A stretch of 64,000 nucleotides of DNA from Pseudogulbenkiania sp. MAI-1 (GTDB taxonomy: Bacteria > Pseudomonadota > Gammaproteobacteria > Burkholderiales > Chromobacteriaceae). Both the position numbers and the translations under genes were made by a program. Numbering within the stretch: position 1 is the first letter of the stretch; every line of letters starts with the position of its first letter. Of the stretch, positions 18,326 to 28,229 are shown in pieces. The DNA lies in the NCBI RefSeq assembly GCF_000527175.1, contig NZ_AZUR01000001.1, positions 2,394,501-2,458,500 of the forward strand. Reading direction: 5' to 3'. Below the pieces are notes generated by a model. That model searched no databases. It saw nothing but the letters and a program-made list of their open reading frames with translations, and was not told the origin of the DNA.

Positions 18326-19255
18326 TCAGGCACGGTCGGCCATTTTTTCGCCCAACAGGCCGGACGGACGGAAGATCAGCACCAGGATCAGCACCATGAA
18401 GGCGAAGATGTCCTGGTAGTGGCTGCCGAGGAAGCCGCCGGTCAGGGTGCCGATGTAGCCGGCGCCGAGGCTTTCGATGATGCCGAGCAGGATGCCGCCG
18501 GCCACTGCGCCGCCGAGGTTGCCGATGCCGCCCAGTACCGCCGCGGTAAAGGCCTTCAGGCCGATCAGGAAGCCCATGTAGTAGTGGGCCTGGTCGTAGT
18601 TGGTGGCGACCATGACGCCGGCGATGGCGCCCAGCGCGGAGCCCAGCATGAAGGTGGTGGAGATGATGGTGTTGACGTTGACGCCCATCAGCGAGGCCAC
18701 GCCCGGGTTCTGGCTGGTGGCGCGCATGGCGCGGCCGAGCTTGGTCTTCTCGACCATGATCAACAGGCCGGCCATGATGGCCAGGCACAGCACGATGATG
18801 ATCAGCTGCAGCTCGGTGATGCTGGCACCGAACAGTTCGATGGTGTCATGGCTCAGGATGGACGGGAACGGGATGTAGTTGCGGCCCCAGATCAGGATGG
18901 CGACCTGCTGCAGCACGATGGACAGGCCGATGGCGGTGATCAGCGGCGCCAGACGCGGGGCGTTGCGCAGCGGCCGGTAGGCGACGCGCTCGATGGTGAA
19001 GCCGAGCAGCGCGCAGGCCGGGATGGCGATCAAGAGACCGATCAGCACCAGGGCCGGTCCGGGCAGGCCGAGGCCGGCGCCCATCAGGGAGGTGACGACG
19101 GTGATGGTGACCATAGCCCCCATCATGACGACTTCGCCATGGGCGAAGTTGATCAGCCCCATGATCCCGTACACCATGGTGTAGCCCAGCGCGATCAGCG
19201 CGTAGATGCTACCCAGGACGAGTCCGTTGAGGATCTGTTGAATAAAAATGTTCAC
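18326..19255 (-). CDS. livH: Branched-chain amino acid ABC transporter permease LivH
   Basis: About 309 residues, with NGLVLGSIYALIALGYTMVYGIMGLINFAHGE, shown here only as the diagnostic N-terminal block, and LGGIGNLGGAVAGG further on. The start is taken as the GTG at 19255 (VNIFIQQ), since upstream codons are not conserved in the family. It is the first gene of the set. No LivK/LivJ binding-protein gene is adjacent; putA ends 150 bases upstream on the same strand. The binding protein must lie elsewhere. Confidence 0.92.
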   Translation of the reverse strand: MNIFIQQILNGLVLGSIYALIALGYTMVYGIMGLINFAHGEVVMMGAMVTITVVTSLMGAGLGLPGPALVLIGLLIAIPACALLGFTIERVAYRPLRNAPRLAPLITAIGLSIVLQQVAILIWGRNYIPFPSILSHDTIELFGASITELQLIIIVLCLAIMAGLLIMVEKTKLGRAMRATSQNPGVASLMGVNVNTIISTTFMLGSALGAIAGVMVATNYDQAHYYMGFLIGLKAFTAAVLGGIGNLGGAVAGGILLGIIESLGAGYIGTLTGGFLGSHYQDIFAFMVLILVLIFRPSGLLGEKMADRA

Positions 19256-19405
19256 GGTGGGAGTTCTCTTTACGACGAGAGCAAAGCCTTGAAGTTGGCA
19301 GACTATGCGGGCCAAGCATCAAGCAAGGACATGATTTAAGACATCAGCAAATAATGTTGCAGGTCAGGGGGCATTGCTCTAATGCTGCCCCCCAAGCAAG
19401 CCCGA

Positions 19406-22400
19406 TCAGCCTCCCATACTCATCAGGCTGGCATTTCCTCCCGCGGCCGTGGTATTTACGCTAACGGCACGTTCCACCACCAACCGGTGCAGATTGATGT
19501 CGTCCGAGTCGGCCGCCAGCAGCTGGATCAGCGCCCCGTCGCGCGCGGCCAGACGGCGCTGCAGCTGATCCGCTGCATCCGCCTTGCCGGCAAACAGCAC
19601 GCCAGCGACATCGGCTTCCACTACATCACGGCTCAGCTCGACGTAACCATTCAGCTTCCCGGCCAGCTTGCGCGTGCTCTCACTCTCCTCCAGCACCGCG
19701 CGGTTGCCGGTGGCGAACACCGCGATCAACTGCCGCAGCAGGCCTTCGGTCGACGACGCCACGCAGCCGATCTTGCCACGCGGCGCAAACAGCAGCGAGT
19801 TGTTCTCGCCGGTCGGCCCCGGCAGCTCCACCCCATGCGCCAGTGGCGTGTGCCGGCTCGCCTCGCCCAGTGCCTGACGCAGGCGAGACTGGGTCGACGC
19901 ATCCAACCCGAATCCACCCAGCTCGGCGTCGAGCTTCTGCAGCGCCGGCAATTTGGCCGACTGCGGGGTCAGCTTCAGCGCCGGCTGCCACTTGGCGCGG
20001 GTCAGGCGGTACAGGTAGAACGGACCGCCGGCCTTAGGTCCGGTGCCGGACTTGCCCTCGCCGCCGAACGGCTGCACCCCGACCACGGCGCCGACGATGT
20101 TGCGGTTGACGTAGACGTTGCCCACCTTGATGCGCGACACGATGCGCTCGATGGTCTCGTCGATACGGCTGTGGATGCCGTGGGTCAGGCCATAGCCGGT
20201 GCTATTGATCTCGTCCACCACGCGGTCGATGTCGGATGCCTCGAAACGCAGCACGTGCAGCACCGGGCCGAACACCTCGCGGGTCAGATCCTTCAGGCTG
20301 TCGATCTCGAACATGGTCGGCGGCACGAAGGTGCCCTGGCCGGCGTTTTCGGGCAGCTTGGCCTGATAGGTCCAGCGCGCCCGCGCCTTCATCTTGTCGA
20401 TATGCGCCAGCAGATTCTGCTGCGCCTCGGCGTCGATCACCGGTCCGACGTCGGTGGTGAGCTGAGCCGGATTGCCCACGGTCAGCTCATCCATCGCCCC
20501 CTTGATCATGCGGATCACCTTGTCGGCGATGTCGCTCTGCAGGTAGAGCACGCGCAGCGCCGAGCAGCGCTGGCCGGCCGAATCGAAGGCCGAGGACAGC
20601 ACATCGGCCACCACCTGTTCCGGCAGCGCCGAGCTGTCGACGATCATCGCGTTCTGGCCACCGGTCTCCGCCACCAGCGGCACCTCGCCACCGCGCTGCG
20701 CCAGCGTACGGTGGATGATCTGCGCCACTTCGGTCGATCCGGTGAAGATCACGCCCTGGATACGCGGATCGCGCGTCAGCGCGGCGCCGACCACTTCGCC
20801 GCGGCCCGGCAGCAATTGCAGCACGTCGCGCGGCACACCGGCCTCGTGGAACAGGCGCACGGCAAAAGCGGCAATCAGGCTGGTCTGCTCGGCCGGCTTG
20901 GCCAGTACCGGGTTACCGGCGGCCAGGGAGGCACTCACCTCGCCGGTGAAGATCGCCAGCGGGAAGTTCCACGGGCTGATGCACACCACCGGCCCCAGCG
21001 GCGCATGGCTGGCATTGTCAAACTCGGCACGGATCTGCGCGGCGTAATAGCGGCAGAAATCGACCGCCTCGCGCACTTCGGCGATAGCGTTGGTCAAGGT
21101 CTTGCCGGCCTCGCGCACCGCCAGGCCCATCAGCGCCGGCATATTGTCTTCCATCAGCGTCGCCATGCGCTCGAGGCAGGCGGCGCGCTCGGCCACCGGC
21201 GTTTCAGCCCAGCGTGCCGCGGCGCTTTCCGCCAGATCCAGCGCACGCGCCACATCGGCCTCGGTCGCTTCATACACCTGACCGACGATATCGTTGCGGT
21301 CGGCCGGATTGCGCACTGGCTGCGGTTCGGCCGTGGTCACCTCGCCGTCGCCCAGCAGCGGGCAGGTCTGCCAGTACTGCTTTTCAGATTCCATCAGCCC
21401 CAGTTGCAGGGTCGCGAGCACCTGCTCGTTGGACAGGTCCAGGCCACGCGAATTGGCGCGCTCGGCACCGTACAGCTCCAGCGGCAGCGGAATCTTGGCG
21501 TGCGGCTGGCCGCCGTGACGCGCGGCCTCCGCCACCGGATCCTGCACCAGTTCGTCGATCGACACCGATTCATCGACGATACGGTTGACGAAGGACGAGT
21601 TGGCGCCGTTCTCCAGCAGACGGCGCACCAGGTAGGCCAGCAGCGTTTCGTGCGAGCCGACCGGTGCGTAGATACGGCAGGCCCGGCCCAGGTTGGCCGA
21701 ACCGACCACCTGGTCGTACAAGGTCTCGCCCATGCCGTGCAGGCACTGGAACTCGTAATCCTTGTCGCCGGCCAGCGTGTGAATGGCCGACAGGCTGTAA
21801 GCATTGTGCGTGGCGAACTGCGGATAGATCGCGTCCTGGGCCGACAGCAGCTTCTTGGCGCATGCCAGGTAGGACACGTCGGTGTACACCTTGCGCGTGT
21901 ACACCGGGTAGCCCGGCAAGCCATCCACCTGGGCACGCTTGATCTCGGCGTCCCAGTAGGCACCCTTCACCAGACGCACCATGAAACGATGCTTGGTGCG
22001 GCGCGCCAGATCGATCAGGAAGTCGATCACGTAAGGACAGCGCTTCTGGTAGGCCTGTACCACGATGCCGATACCTTCGAAACCAGCCAGGTCCGGATCG
22101 TTGGCCAAGGCCTCGACCAGGTCCATCGAGATTTCCAGGCGGTCAGCCTCCTCGGCATCGATGTTCAAACCGATATTGTATTCTTTGGCCAGCAGGAACA
22201 GCTGCTTCAGGCGCGGCAGCAGCTCGCCCATCATGCGCTCATGCTTGGCACGGGCGTAGCGCGGATGGATGGCGGACAGCTTCACCGAGATGCCCGGCCC
22301 CTGGTAGACGCCACGGCCGTTGGACGCCTTGCCGATGGCGTGGATCGCCATCACGTAGTCGTCGAAGTAGCGCTGCGCGTCCTCCTCGGTCATCGCCGCC

Positions 22401-23023
22401 TCGCCCAGCATGTCGTAGCTGAAACGGTAGCCGCGCGACTCGCGCTCGACGCCGTTGTCCAGCGCCTCGCCGATGGTCTCACCGGTCACGAACTGCTTGC
22501 CCAGCATGCGCATCGCCATGTCCACGCCCTTGCGGATCAGCGGCTCGCCGCCCTTGGCGATCAGTTTGGTCATCGCCGCCGACAGGCCCTTGGCGCTGTG
22601 CGAAGCCACCAGCTTGCCGGTCACCAGCAAACCCCAGGCCGCGGCGTTGACGAACAGCGAAGAACTGTTGCCGAGGTGCGCACTCCAGTCCCCTTTGCTG
22701 ATCTTGTCGCGAATCAGGCGATCGGCCGTCTCGCGATCGGGAATGCGCAGCAGCGCCTCTGCCAGGCACATCAGGGCGATCCCCTCCTGGCTCGACAGCG
22801 AGAATTCGTGCATCAAGGCATCCACCCCACTAGCCCGGGTCCGCTCCTTGCGAACGCGCGACACCAGACGACGCGCCAAATCCTGAGCGGTACGTACCTC
22901 CGCCTCGCTCATCGCCGCCTGCGGCAGCAAGGCTTGGACACACTCCCGTTCATCGCGGCGGTAGACTGCCGTTATCGCATCCCTGAGTGGCGACTGGGTA
23001 TGGGCAAACACCTCGAATTGCAT
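19406..23023 (-). CDS. putA: Bifunctional proline dehydrogenase / L-glutamate gamma-semialdehyde dehydrogenase PutA
   Basis: A 1205-residue peripheral membrane flavoenzyme converting proline to glutamate. The FAD-binding proline dehydrogenase barrel covers roughly residues 100-450 (GISVKLSAIHPRYARAKHERM; FMVRLVKGAYWDAEIKRAQ). The aldehyde dehydrogenase domain follows from about 540 (ISPWNFPLAIFTGE; VAETGGQNAMIVDSSALPEQ; catalytic Cys in GQRCSALRVL), with a C-terminal ALDH-like tail to the end as in long PutA proteins. The N-terminus lacks the ribbon-helix-helix of trifunctional PutA, so it should not repress its own gene. AGGAGCTCAAG precedes the ATG. No frame damage is seen. Confidence 0.96.
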   Translation of the reverse strand: MQFEVFAHTQSPLRDAITAVYRRDERECVQALLPQAAMSEAEVRTAQDLARRLVSRVRKERTRASGVDALMHEFSLSSQEGIALMCLAEALLRIPDRETADRLIRDKISKGDWSAHLGNSSSLFVNAAAWGLLVTGKLVASHSAKGLSAAMTKLIAKGGEPLIRKGVDMAMRMLGKQFVTGETIGEALDNGVERESRGYRFSYDMLGEAAMTEEDAQRYFDDYVMAIHAIGKASNGRGVYQGPGISVKLSAIHPRYARAKHERMMGELLPRLKQLFLLAKEYNIGLNIDAEEADRLEISMDLVEALANDPDLAGFEGIGIVVQAYQKRCPYVIDFLIDLARRTKHRFMVRLVKGAYWDAEIKRAQVDGLPGYPVYTRKVYTDVSYLACAKKLLSAQDAIYPQFATHNAYSLSAIHTLAGDKDYEFQCLHGMGETLYDQVVGSANLGRACRIYAPVGSHETLLAYLVRRLLENGANSSFVNRIVDESVSIDELVQDPVAEAARHGGQPHAKIPLPLELYGAERANSRGLDLSNEQVLATLQLGLMESEKQYWQTCPLLGDGEVTTAEPQPVRNPADRNDIVGQVYEATEADVARALDLAESAAARWAETPVAERAACLERMATLMEDNMPALMGLAVREAGKTLTNAIAEVREAVDFCRYYAAQIRAEFDNASHAPLGPVVCISPWNFPLAIFTGEVSASLAAGNPVLAKPAEQTSLIAAFAVRLFHEAGVPRDVLQLLPGRGEVVGAALTRDPRIQGVIFTGSTEVAQIIHRTLAQRGGEVPLVAETGGQNAMIVDSSALPEQVVADVLSSAFDSAGQRCSALRVLYLQSDIADKVIRMIKGAMDELTVGNPAQLTTDVGPVIDAEAQQNLLAHIDKMKARARWTYQAKLPENAGQGTFVPPTMFEIDSLKDLTREVFGPVLHVLRFEASDIDRVVDEINSTGYGLTHGIHSRIDETIERIVSRIKVGNVYVNRNIVGAVVGVQPFGGEGKSGTGPKAGGPFYLYRLTRAKWQPALKLTPQSAKLPALQKLDAELGGFGLDASTQSRLRQALGEASRHTPLAHGVELPGPTGENNSLLFAPRGKIGCVASSTEGLLRQLIAVFATGNRAVLEESESTRKLAGKLNGYVELSRDVVEADVAGVLFAGKADAADQLQRRLAARDGALIQLLAADSDDINLHRLVVERAVSVNTTAAGGNASLMSMGG

Positions 23024-23586
23024 CTTGAGCTCCTGCGCTATTAATCTGCTTTGTTCGACAAATTCTACTTGCCAATAGTATACGAATTTTTCTATGCGTA
23101 TAAGAAAATTAAGCAGAATCGTAACGAATGACGCTACAGGAGTTAGTCAGCAGTAGGTAGATCTTCGCCTTATCGCCGACACGAAGCATCGCTTCCCAGT
23201 CTGTCCGCGCCAGAGCTCAACCTTGCACCCCGCCTTCAGCGGGCTTTCTCCCAGCTCGAAGCGGCCAGCGGCGCAAGATCATTGGGACAGACCATGGGCG
23301 CTGGTTACTATCTTGCGCATCCTCTTCGCAGCGAATACAGAGAGAAGCTAAGCCCATTTCTGCCATGGTTGCTTGCGGCGACCAAGACATCTTAGTTGTG
23401 AGTCGACAGCAGATGTCTTGGGGCTGGAGCGCAGTCTAGCTGGTCCGTCTAAGAAAAACTGGCCATGGTGCAAGAGAGCCTCGAGCTAGGGCAAACGGCG
23501 CCAGGCATAGTTACTGCGCCGGGAGCGGGAAGCGTTTCCATCAATTCACTCCCCGGGAGATAGCCAGGGACCAACCGCGCAGAGAA
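23024..23586. other. Intergenic region upstream of putA
   Basis: About 560 bases. The first 80 bases beyond the putA start are AT-rich (around 23060-23130, including TATACG and TATAAG repeats) and likely hold the putA promoter. The remaining part shows no supportable gene, repeat or terminator. Confidence 0.5.
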
Positions 23587-24030
23587 TCACTCGTGCAGGT
23601 CGGGATGTCGGGTCACCAGCAGCCAGACCGCATGCTGGATCACCTCCTCCGGCGTCTCGGCAAGAAAGCGGCAGCGCCGGAGAAAGGCGCTCAGGGTGAC
23701 TCGCCCTTCTTCCGGGCATTCTGGGAACGCGACTTCGATACTGTCATGGCGGGGGACAGGGGGATATGACCGTATCTCGAAACCATAGGCGGCCGCCAGC
23801 GCCTTCAGACCGCGGAGGCCGGATGGCATAGCGGCGTGTCGGATCCGGTTGTCGGCGATCGGAAACAGTTTTCCATTATCGTCGCACAACCCCGCAAAAT
23901 ACTGGCAGATGGCCTGGTGCAAGGCGGCCTGCGGATCGAGCTCATGCTCGGCACAATAGGCCTGGAAGGTGGCTAACGAAACGGCAAGATGGCCGTCTTC
24001 ACCGGGATAGTCAAAGCGAATACGTGGCAT
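23587..24030 (-). CDS. Hypothetical protein, 147 residues
   Basis: I do not recognise this protein. It is soluble, acidic to neutral, with no signal peptide or membrane segment. It starts MPRIRFDYPGEDG and contains a likely helical middle and a C-terminal segment LRRCRFLAETPEEVIQHAVW. Codon use is GC-rich like the core. It is alone on its strand and opens a stretch of unfamiliar small genes extending to 28 kb. Confidence 0.6.
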   Translation of the reverse strand: MPRIRFDYPGEDGHLAVSLATFQAYCAEHELDPQAALHQAICQYFAGLCDDNGKLFPIADNRIRHAAMPSGLRGLKALAAAYGFEIRSYPPVPRHDSIEVAFPECPEEGRVTLSAFLRRCRFLAETPEEVIQHAVWLLVTRHPDLHE

Positions 24031-24232
24031 GGCTCACCTCTTTCCAGGACGCTGGACGGTATGGTGCGCGAGCCCTTCGCCCCGCTAGATTGGGCTCACG
24101 CCGAATGCTGCCCCATGAGCGATGCCGAATCTGTAGCAGGTTAGCAGGAAGGCCATCTCCATGCGTAAGCAAAGAGCACTAGCGTTCACCATGTGATCTT
24201 GAGAAAGCATAGCAGGGTCGCCATCTCCCTCA

Positions 24233-24928
24233 ATGGCAACCTCCCTCACCGAGCCCACTGCTTATTGGAATTCACGTATGCAAATCCCGATCGAGTCCGT
24301 TCTTACCCTGCTGCACGAGACCAGGTTCGGCACGTTGGCCACTCACTCGACTCAGCTACCGGGCTACCCTTACGCCACCGCGGTGCCGTATGTGATGGAC
24401 GAAAACCATCGACCGGTGATCTGTATCAGCGCCCTGGCGGAGCACACCAAGAATGTGCTCGCCGACCCGAGGGTGAGCTTCTCGGTAGTGCAAGCCGGGG
24501 CAACGGAGGTTCAGGCTGCCGCCCGGGTCACCCTCATCGCCGACGCGGAACGGCTCGAGGCTCTGCCAGAATGGCTGGCCCGCTTTCTCCGTTATGAGCC
24601 GGGTGTCGAACAGCTCCTGTCCCTTGACTTCCTGTTCTTCAGATTAATGCCCCAACGCGTCCGCTTCATTGCAGGTATCGGTCGCATGGGCTGGCTGGAG
24701 GAGCACGAGTGGAGCGCACTCTGCCCACTACCGGCGGCCGACGAGGTGAAACTGGTGCAAGTGCTGTCCCCTGCCGTGAGGGCCGGCGTTCGCGTGCTCG
24801 GGATCGACTGCTACGGGATCGACTATGAATTCAATGGACACCGGCAACGGCAGCGGTTTCCGAATGGCACGTTGCCAGCGGAAACGGTGAGAAAAGCCGC
24901 GCGGAGCATGGCCCCGAATCTCGTGTGA
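24233..24928 (+). CDS. HugZ-like pyridoxamine-5'-phosphate-oxidase-fold protein
   Basis: About 231 residues (217 if the ATG at 24278, MQIPIES, is used). The split-barrel flavin/heme-binding fold is suggested by LLHETRFGTLATHSTQLPGYPYATAVPYVMD and ALAEHTKNVLADPRVSFSV, the usual start of HugZ/HutZ-type proteins. IAGIGRMGWLE and the C-terminal DUF2470-like region follow. Relatives bind or degrade heme; no heme uptake gene is near, so the role is open. Neither start has a clear ribosome site. Confidence 0.75.
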   Translation: MATSLTEPTAYWNSRMQIPIESVLTLLHETRFGTLATHSTQLPGYPYATAVPYVMDENHRPVICISALAEHTKNVLADPRVSFSVVQAGATEVQAAARVTLIADAERLEALPEWLARFLRYEPGVEQLLSLDFLFFRLMPQRVRFIAGIGRMGWLEEHEWSALCPLPAADEVKLVQVLSPAVRAGVRVLGIDCYGIDYEFNGHRQRQRFPNGTLPAETVRKAARSMAPNLV

Positions 24929-25312
24929 CGTGAGGGGTCTTGCCCGCTCTCCCGAGAGCTGGCCGAGCAGGGTGCGTCCTTCTGAGCTTTGCCTATGCAC
25001 TGTGCGGACTACCCTGCTCTACCCGCATCACAAGACCGGTCATTCCCGCCGCGCCATCACCGGGGAGTGAGACGGTTCTTCCCCGATTTTTGTCTCCCCT
25101 CACCGCCCCCGCCTCTTGAAATCGAAGTCTTCTGCGCTAGCCTGATGTCGACGGTTGGCCCACGGGTCCACCGCGCCAGCCAGTGACCGGCCAGGAGCCT
25201 CGTCCACAGAAACGGTGGATAAGTCTGTGCATAGCCCTCTCCTGTCGGTCCCGCTCGCTGGCCACTCCTTGATCGGGCCATACTGCCCATAAAATAGGCG
25301 AAGGGGATAATC
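24929..25312. other. Intergenic region
   Basis: 384 bases with only short unconvincing frames. A strong ribosome site AAGGGGATAATC at its right end serves the gene at 25313. No terminator or repeat was recognised. Confidence 0.45.
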
Positions 25313-26182
25313 ATGCATCATGACCTGCTCATCCACTGTCTGGTTAATAACGACCAGGACCGTATCGATAACCTGCTGCAGCGCCATCCTGATGTCGCGC
25401 AGGCGCTCGACGACGTTCTGACCACCGTCGACCTCAGCCCGGTGACGGCACCGGCGCACTGGCTCACCCCCCTCTACGTCCCGGTGGTGGTGCTGTCGCG
25501 CCACAGCCTGTCGCCCGCCCCCTTGCCGGTCGACGCCTTGACGGAGCACCTGGCAGGGCTGACCGGCAGGGCCAGCATCCTCGTGGCGCCCACACTGCTC
25601 ACGCTCCCCCGCCTCATCGATTACAGTCCGTGTGAGCATTACGGGCTGGCCGCCCAGTTCGCCTTCAATCAACTCCTGGGGGAAGATGGACCCTACCCCA
25701 ATGAACTGCGCCACTACGTCGGACACGAAGGGTATCTGCGCCAGGCCGAAGGGTTGCTGCTGGCCGGGGTGATGGGCCCGGACCGGGACACGGCCAGCGT
25801 CGTCCTGCACCCGACCGCCGAGGGCCTGCTGGATCTGGCGCGGCTGCTCAGCTTGCACTTCAGCGAGGAAGGCCAACCCAGCCCGCGGGTCTACGTCGGC
25901 ATCCCGAGCCTGTATAGTGACTTCCGCCGCCATGCCCTGAACCTGCAGGCGTACACCTCGATCGAGCAGCTAGTGGCTCACCACCCCGATGAGACGATCG
26001 ACATCCGGCCACTGCCGGGCCCGTCCCAAGCCAACCCGATTACCTGCCAGGTCTCGGTCGGGGGACAGCCCACCACGCGCATTACCGTATTGCGGGAGGG
26101 CTGGAGCGATTTCACCCGCTCGCTCAGTCAGTGCCAGCATCGTTATGAGGAGGCGGATATCCAACTGACCGCACCGGTCTGA
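25313..26182 (+). CDS. Hypothetical protein, 289 residues
   Basis: Not recognised. The start is well set by AAGGGGATAATC before the ATG. The protein looks soluble, mixed alpha/beta, starting MHHDLLIHCLVNNDQDRIDNLL, with a repeated proline-rich middle. No catalytic motif, signal peptide or membrane segment is visible. Codon use fits the host. Neighbouring small genes on the same strand (26319, 26677) may belong to the same accessory block. Confidence 0.65.
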   Translation: MHHDLLIHCLVNNDQDRIDNLLQRHPDVAQALDDVLTTVDLSPVTAPAHWLTPLYVPVVVLSRHSLSPAPLPVDALTEHLAGLTGRASILVAPTLLTLPRLIDYSPCEHYGLAAQFAFNQLLGEDGPYPNELRHYVGHEGYLRQAEGLLLAGVMGPDRDTASVVLHPTAEGLLDLARLLSLHFSEEGQPSPRVYVGIPSLYSDFRRHALNLQAYTSIEQLVAHHPDETIDIRPLPGPSQANPITCQVSVGGQPTTRITVLREGWSDFTRSLSQCQHRYEEADIQLTAPV

Positions 26183-26318
26183 GGCGGCAGTGAGCCCGGA
26201 GTCATCAGGTGGGCCGGCCCGGCCGGCCTCCCGATGGCAGAGCCCGCCACCACGGCTTGTTTCCAGGCCTGGCGGGCGGGCGATTACCGTCGGGCGTGTC
26301 CACCAGGAGAGTCGAGTG

Positions 26319-26501
26319 ATGTCCAGAATGACCGCGAAAACCTCGAAAGCCTCGAAAGCCTCGTCACGCGCTCCCACCCGGCGGCGGTTCCTCGGGGAGT
26401 TCATCGGTGCCGTGCGGGAAGGGCCGAGACTTTACTTCGCCCCGCTCATTGGGGCGATCCGGGCCATCCGGCGCGAATGGCTCAACACTGGCCGGGAATA
26501 A
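26319..26501 (+). CDS. Small basic hypothetical protein, 60 residues
   Basis: AGGAGAGTCGAGTG stands just before the ATG at 26319, which is the main support. The product is strongly basic with a run of Ser/Lys/Ala repeats (KTSKASKASS) then RRRFLGEFIGAVREGPRLYFAPL. The RRRFLG sequence resembles a Tat motif, but no full hydrophobic core follows. Function unknown. Confidence 0.45.
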   Translation: MSRMTAKTSKASKASSRAPTRRRFLGEFIGAVREGPRLYFAPLIGAIRAIRREWLNTGRE

Positions 26502-26676
26502 GGGCTCCTTCTCCCCGCCCTGCTCCCGGCGGCCCGACACTGTTGCTGCTCCCGTCATACCCTTCCGCCGGGCGCCGGCCAGAGCTCGCTTTCCCCGCCG
26601 CTTGCCCTCTCCAGCACTTGAAATCGCCGCGTCATCCCGTAGGCTTGATTGACCTACTTCACTGGCGAGGTTGCTC

Positions 26677-27438
26677 ATGAACTATCTCCATGTCCACGCG
26701 GTACTGCAGGAACCGACCCAATGCCGGGTAGGCTATTCCTGTCGTCGGGACGGTTTGAGCGGGGTGATCGAGGTGACCTGGCCGCGCGCGGCGAGTGACG
26801 GCACGCTGGTGGCCGAACTGGTGGCGTTGCGTTACCTGTTGTCGGTCGCCGGCGTGGCGGGCCGTGAGCGCCAGGGCGGGGCCGGGCTGCAGCTGACGGT
26901 CAGCCATGGCGCGATTCGCAAGCTGCAGCGCCAGTCCTCGGCCAAGCAGATGCTGGCGCACTACGCCCAATTCCTGCAGACGCGTTATCGGGATGCCGGG
27001 ATCGGGGTAGCAAAGCAGCCCTCCTGGGCCACGGAGATGGCACGACTGGAGCCGTCCCTCATCCTGCCGGCCCAGCCGGTGCTGGAGACGCTGGCAACCC
27101 CACTCGGGGCTGTGGCCCTGACACAGCATGCCCTGGAGCGTTTCATTGAGCGCGGCACTCGCCCCGGCTGCAACGCCAGCCAGGCCTATATCTCGTTGCA
27201 GCGGCTGGCGGCCTCCGCCGAGTGTCGGGAAGTGGTGCCGGTGCCGAGCCAGCAGCGGGCTTGGGAGGCCCGGCATGGCCAGCGCGCCCGCTTCCTGCTG
27301 CACGATTCCACCCGGCTGTGCCTGGTGATCGGTTCCGGCTACCAGCACCAGCCGACGCTGCTGAGTTGTTACCGGCTGGACGAGGGTGACCGACTGGCGC
27401 CGGTCAAGGTCTACCGTGGCGCCTATGCCCCGATCTGA
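26677..27438 (+). CDS. Hypothetical protein, about 253 residues
   Basis: Unrecognised. The ATG at 26677 has GAGG nearby; a start two codons earlier at 26671 is equally open. The first 90 residues (GVIEVTWPRAASDGTLVAELVALRYLL) have the strand-strand-helix feel of an RNase H-like fold, but I see no full set of acidic catalytic residues. The C-terminal half carries LTQHALERFIERGTRPGCNASQAY and RARFLLHDSTRLCLVIG. The second half resembles small toxin-like domains only loosely. Host-like GC content. Confidence 0.6.
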   Translation: MNYLHVHAVLQEPTQCRVGYSCRRDGLSGVIEVTWPRAASDGTLVAELVALRYLLSVAGVAGRERQGGAGLQLTVSHGAIRKLQRQSSAKQMLAHYAQFLQTRYRDAGIGVAKQPSWATEMARLEPSLILPAQPVLETLATPLGAVALTQHALERFIERGTRPGCNASQAYISLQRLAASAECREVVPVPSQQRAWEARHGQRARFLLHDSTRLCLVIGSGYQHQPTLLSCYRLDEGDRLAPVKVYRGAYAPI

Positions 27439-27534
27439 TCGAACGAAACCCGGCCAGCCCCGCCCTGCGTTGGCTTGGGGCGGTGTGCCGGCCGGGCACG
27501 GTGATGGGTCAGGTGGGTCGGCAAGCCGTATGGC

Positions 27535-27765
27535 TCAGTGGGCTTCACCGCTGGCCGCCGGCGCCAGCACCGGTTCGGCGCGGTAAATCACGCCCGGATT
27601 CAGCAGGCATTCGTCTTGCCGCATCACCAGCCAGCCGCAGTCGGGGTAGCCCGGCGCGGTGCGATGATAGTGATAGCGCAGTCCGAATTGATCCTCGATC
27701 CAGCCATAAATCGGACCGTCCTGGAATTGGCCGATCACCGGCCCGAGGTGTTCGATCAGCAGCAT
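27535..27765 (-). CDS. Small hypothetical protein, 76 residues
   Basis: AAGGAGCAAGACC lies immediately before the ATG at 27763-27765, a strong ribosome site. The protein (MLLIEHLGPVIGQFQDGPIYGWI...) is acidic and probably soluble. The frame is open far upstream to 28029, but the extra part lacks any signal and overlaps other possible genes. Function unknown; the converging neighbour ends at 27438. Confidence 0.55.
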   Translation of the reverse strand: MLLIEHLGPVIGQFQDGPIYGWIEDQFGLRYHYHRTAPGYPDCGWLVMRQDECLLNPGVIYRAEPVLAPAASGEAH

Positions 27766-27776
27766 GGTCTTGCTCC

Positions 27777-27953
27777 TTATATTAAGGTGTGTGATGGGGC
27801 CCATCTCGGGCCGGTGTTCAGACCTGGAGCGTGGCACGGCCGCGCTCGATGCAAGGAGGCACAAATCTCCTCGCGCGGGTAGTTCAACAGCAACGGCATG
27901 ACGACCGGGCTGGCGATAGCCAGCAGGGTGATCAACGCCAACAGCTGGGTCAT
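27777..27953 (-). CDS. Possible small membrane protein, 58 residues
   Basis: Starting at the internal ATG at 27953, the frame begins MTQLLALITLLAIASPVVMPLLLNY, one convincing hydrophobic segment, followed by a polar tail. The ribosome site is weak. It ends 11 bases before the better supported small gene at 27765. It could be chance; support is limited to the membrane segment and spacing. Confidence 0.3.
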   Translation of the reverse strand: MTQLLALITLLAIASPVVMPLLLNYPREEICASLHRARPCHAPGLNTGPRWAPSHTLI

Positions 27954-28229
27954 ACTGTCCCACTTGTCCCTGGCAGGCTTCCTGTCGATCAACACGAAAC
28001 CAGCATGTCATAAAAAAGTCGGGTTTCAAGGGGGGGCGGCAGGGTGACGCCAGGCGTTGATCGCAGGCAGTCCCCGGCCACGGAGAGGTGCCGTGCTCGG
28101 TGGTCCCGGGCGTGTCGGCGGGACGTCTCCTCGAGGCCAGTGTCGTCGCACATGGCCAGCAGGTAAGCAGTCAGCCCTCAAGACGGCAGGGGCACGGGCG
28201 CTCAGAAAGGCCGGTCAGCACTTTGGCCG

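Noticed and set aside
19382..23044. 1220-codon open frame antisense to putA
   Set aside because: Mirrors a certain gene with full domain content; its product has no family features.
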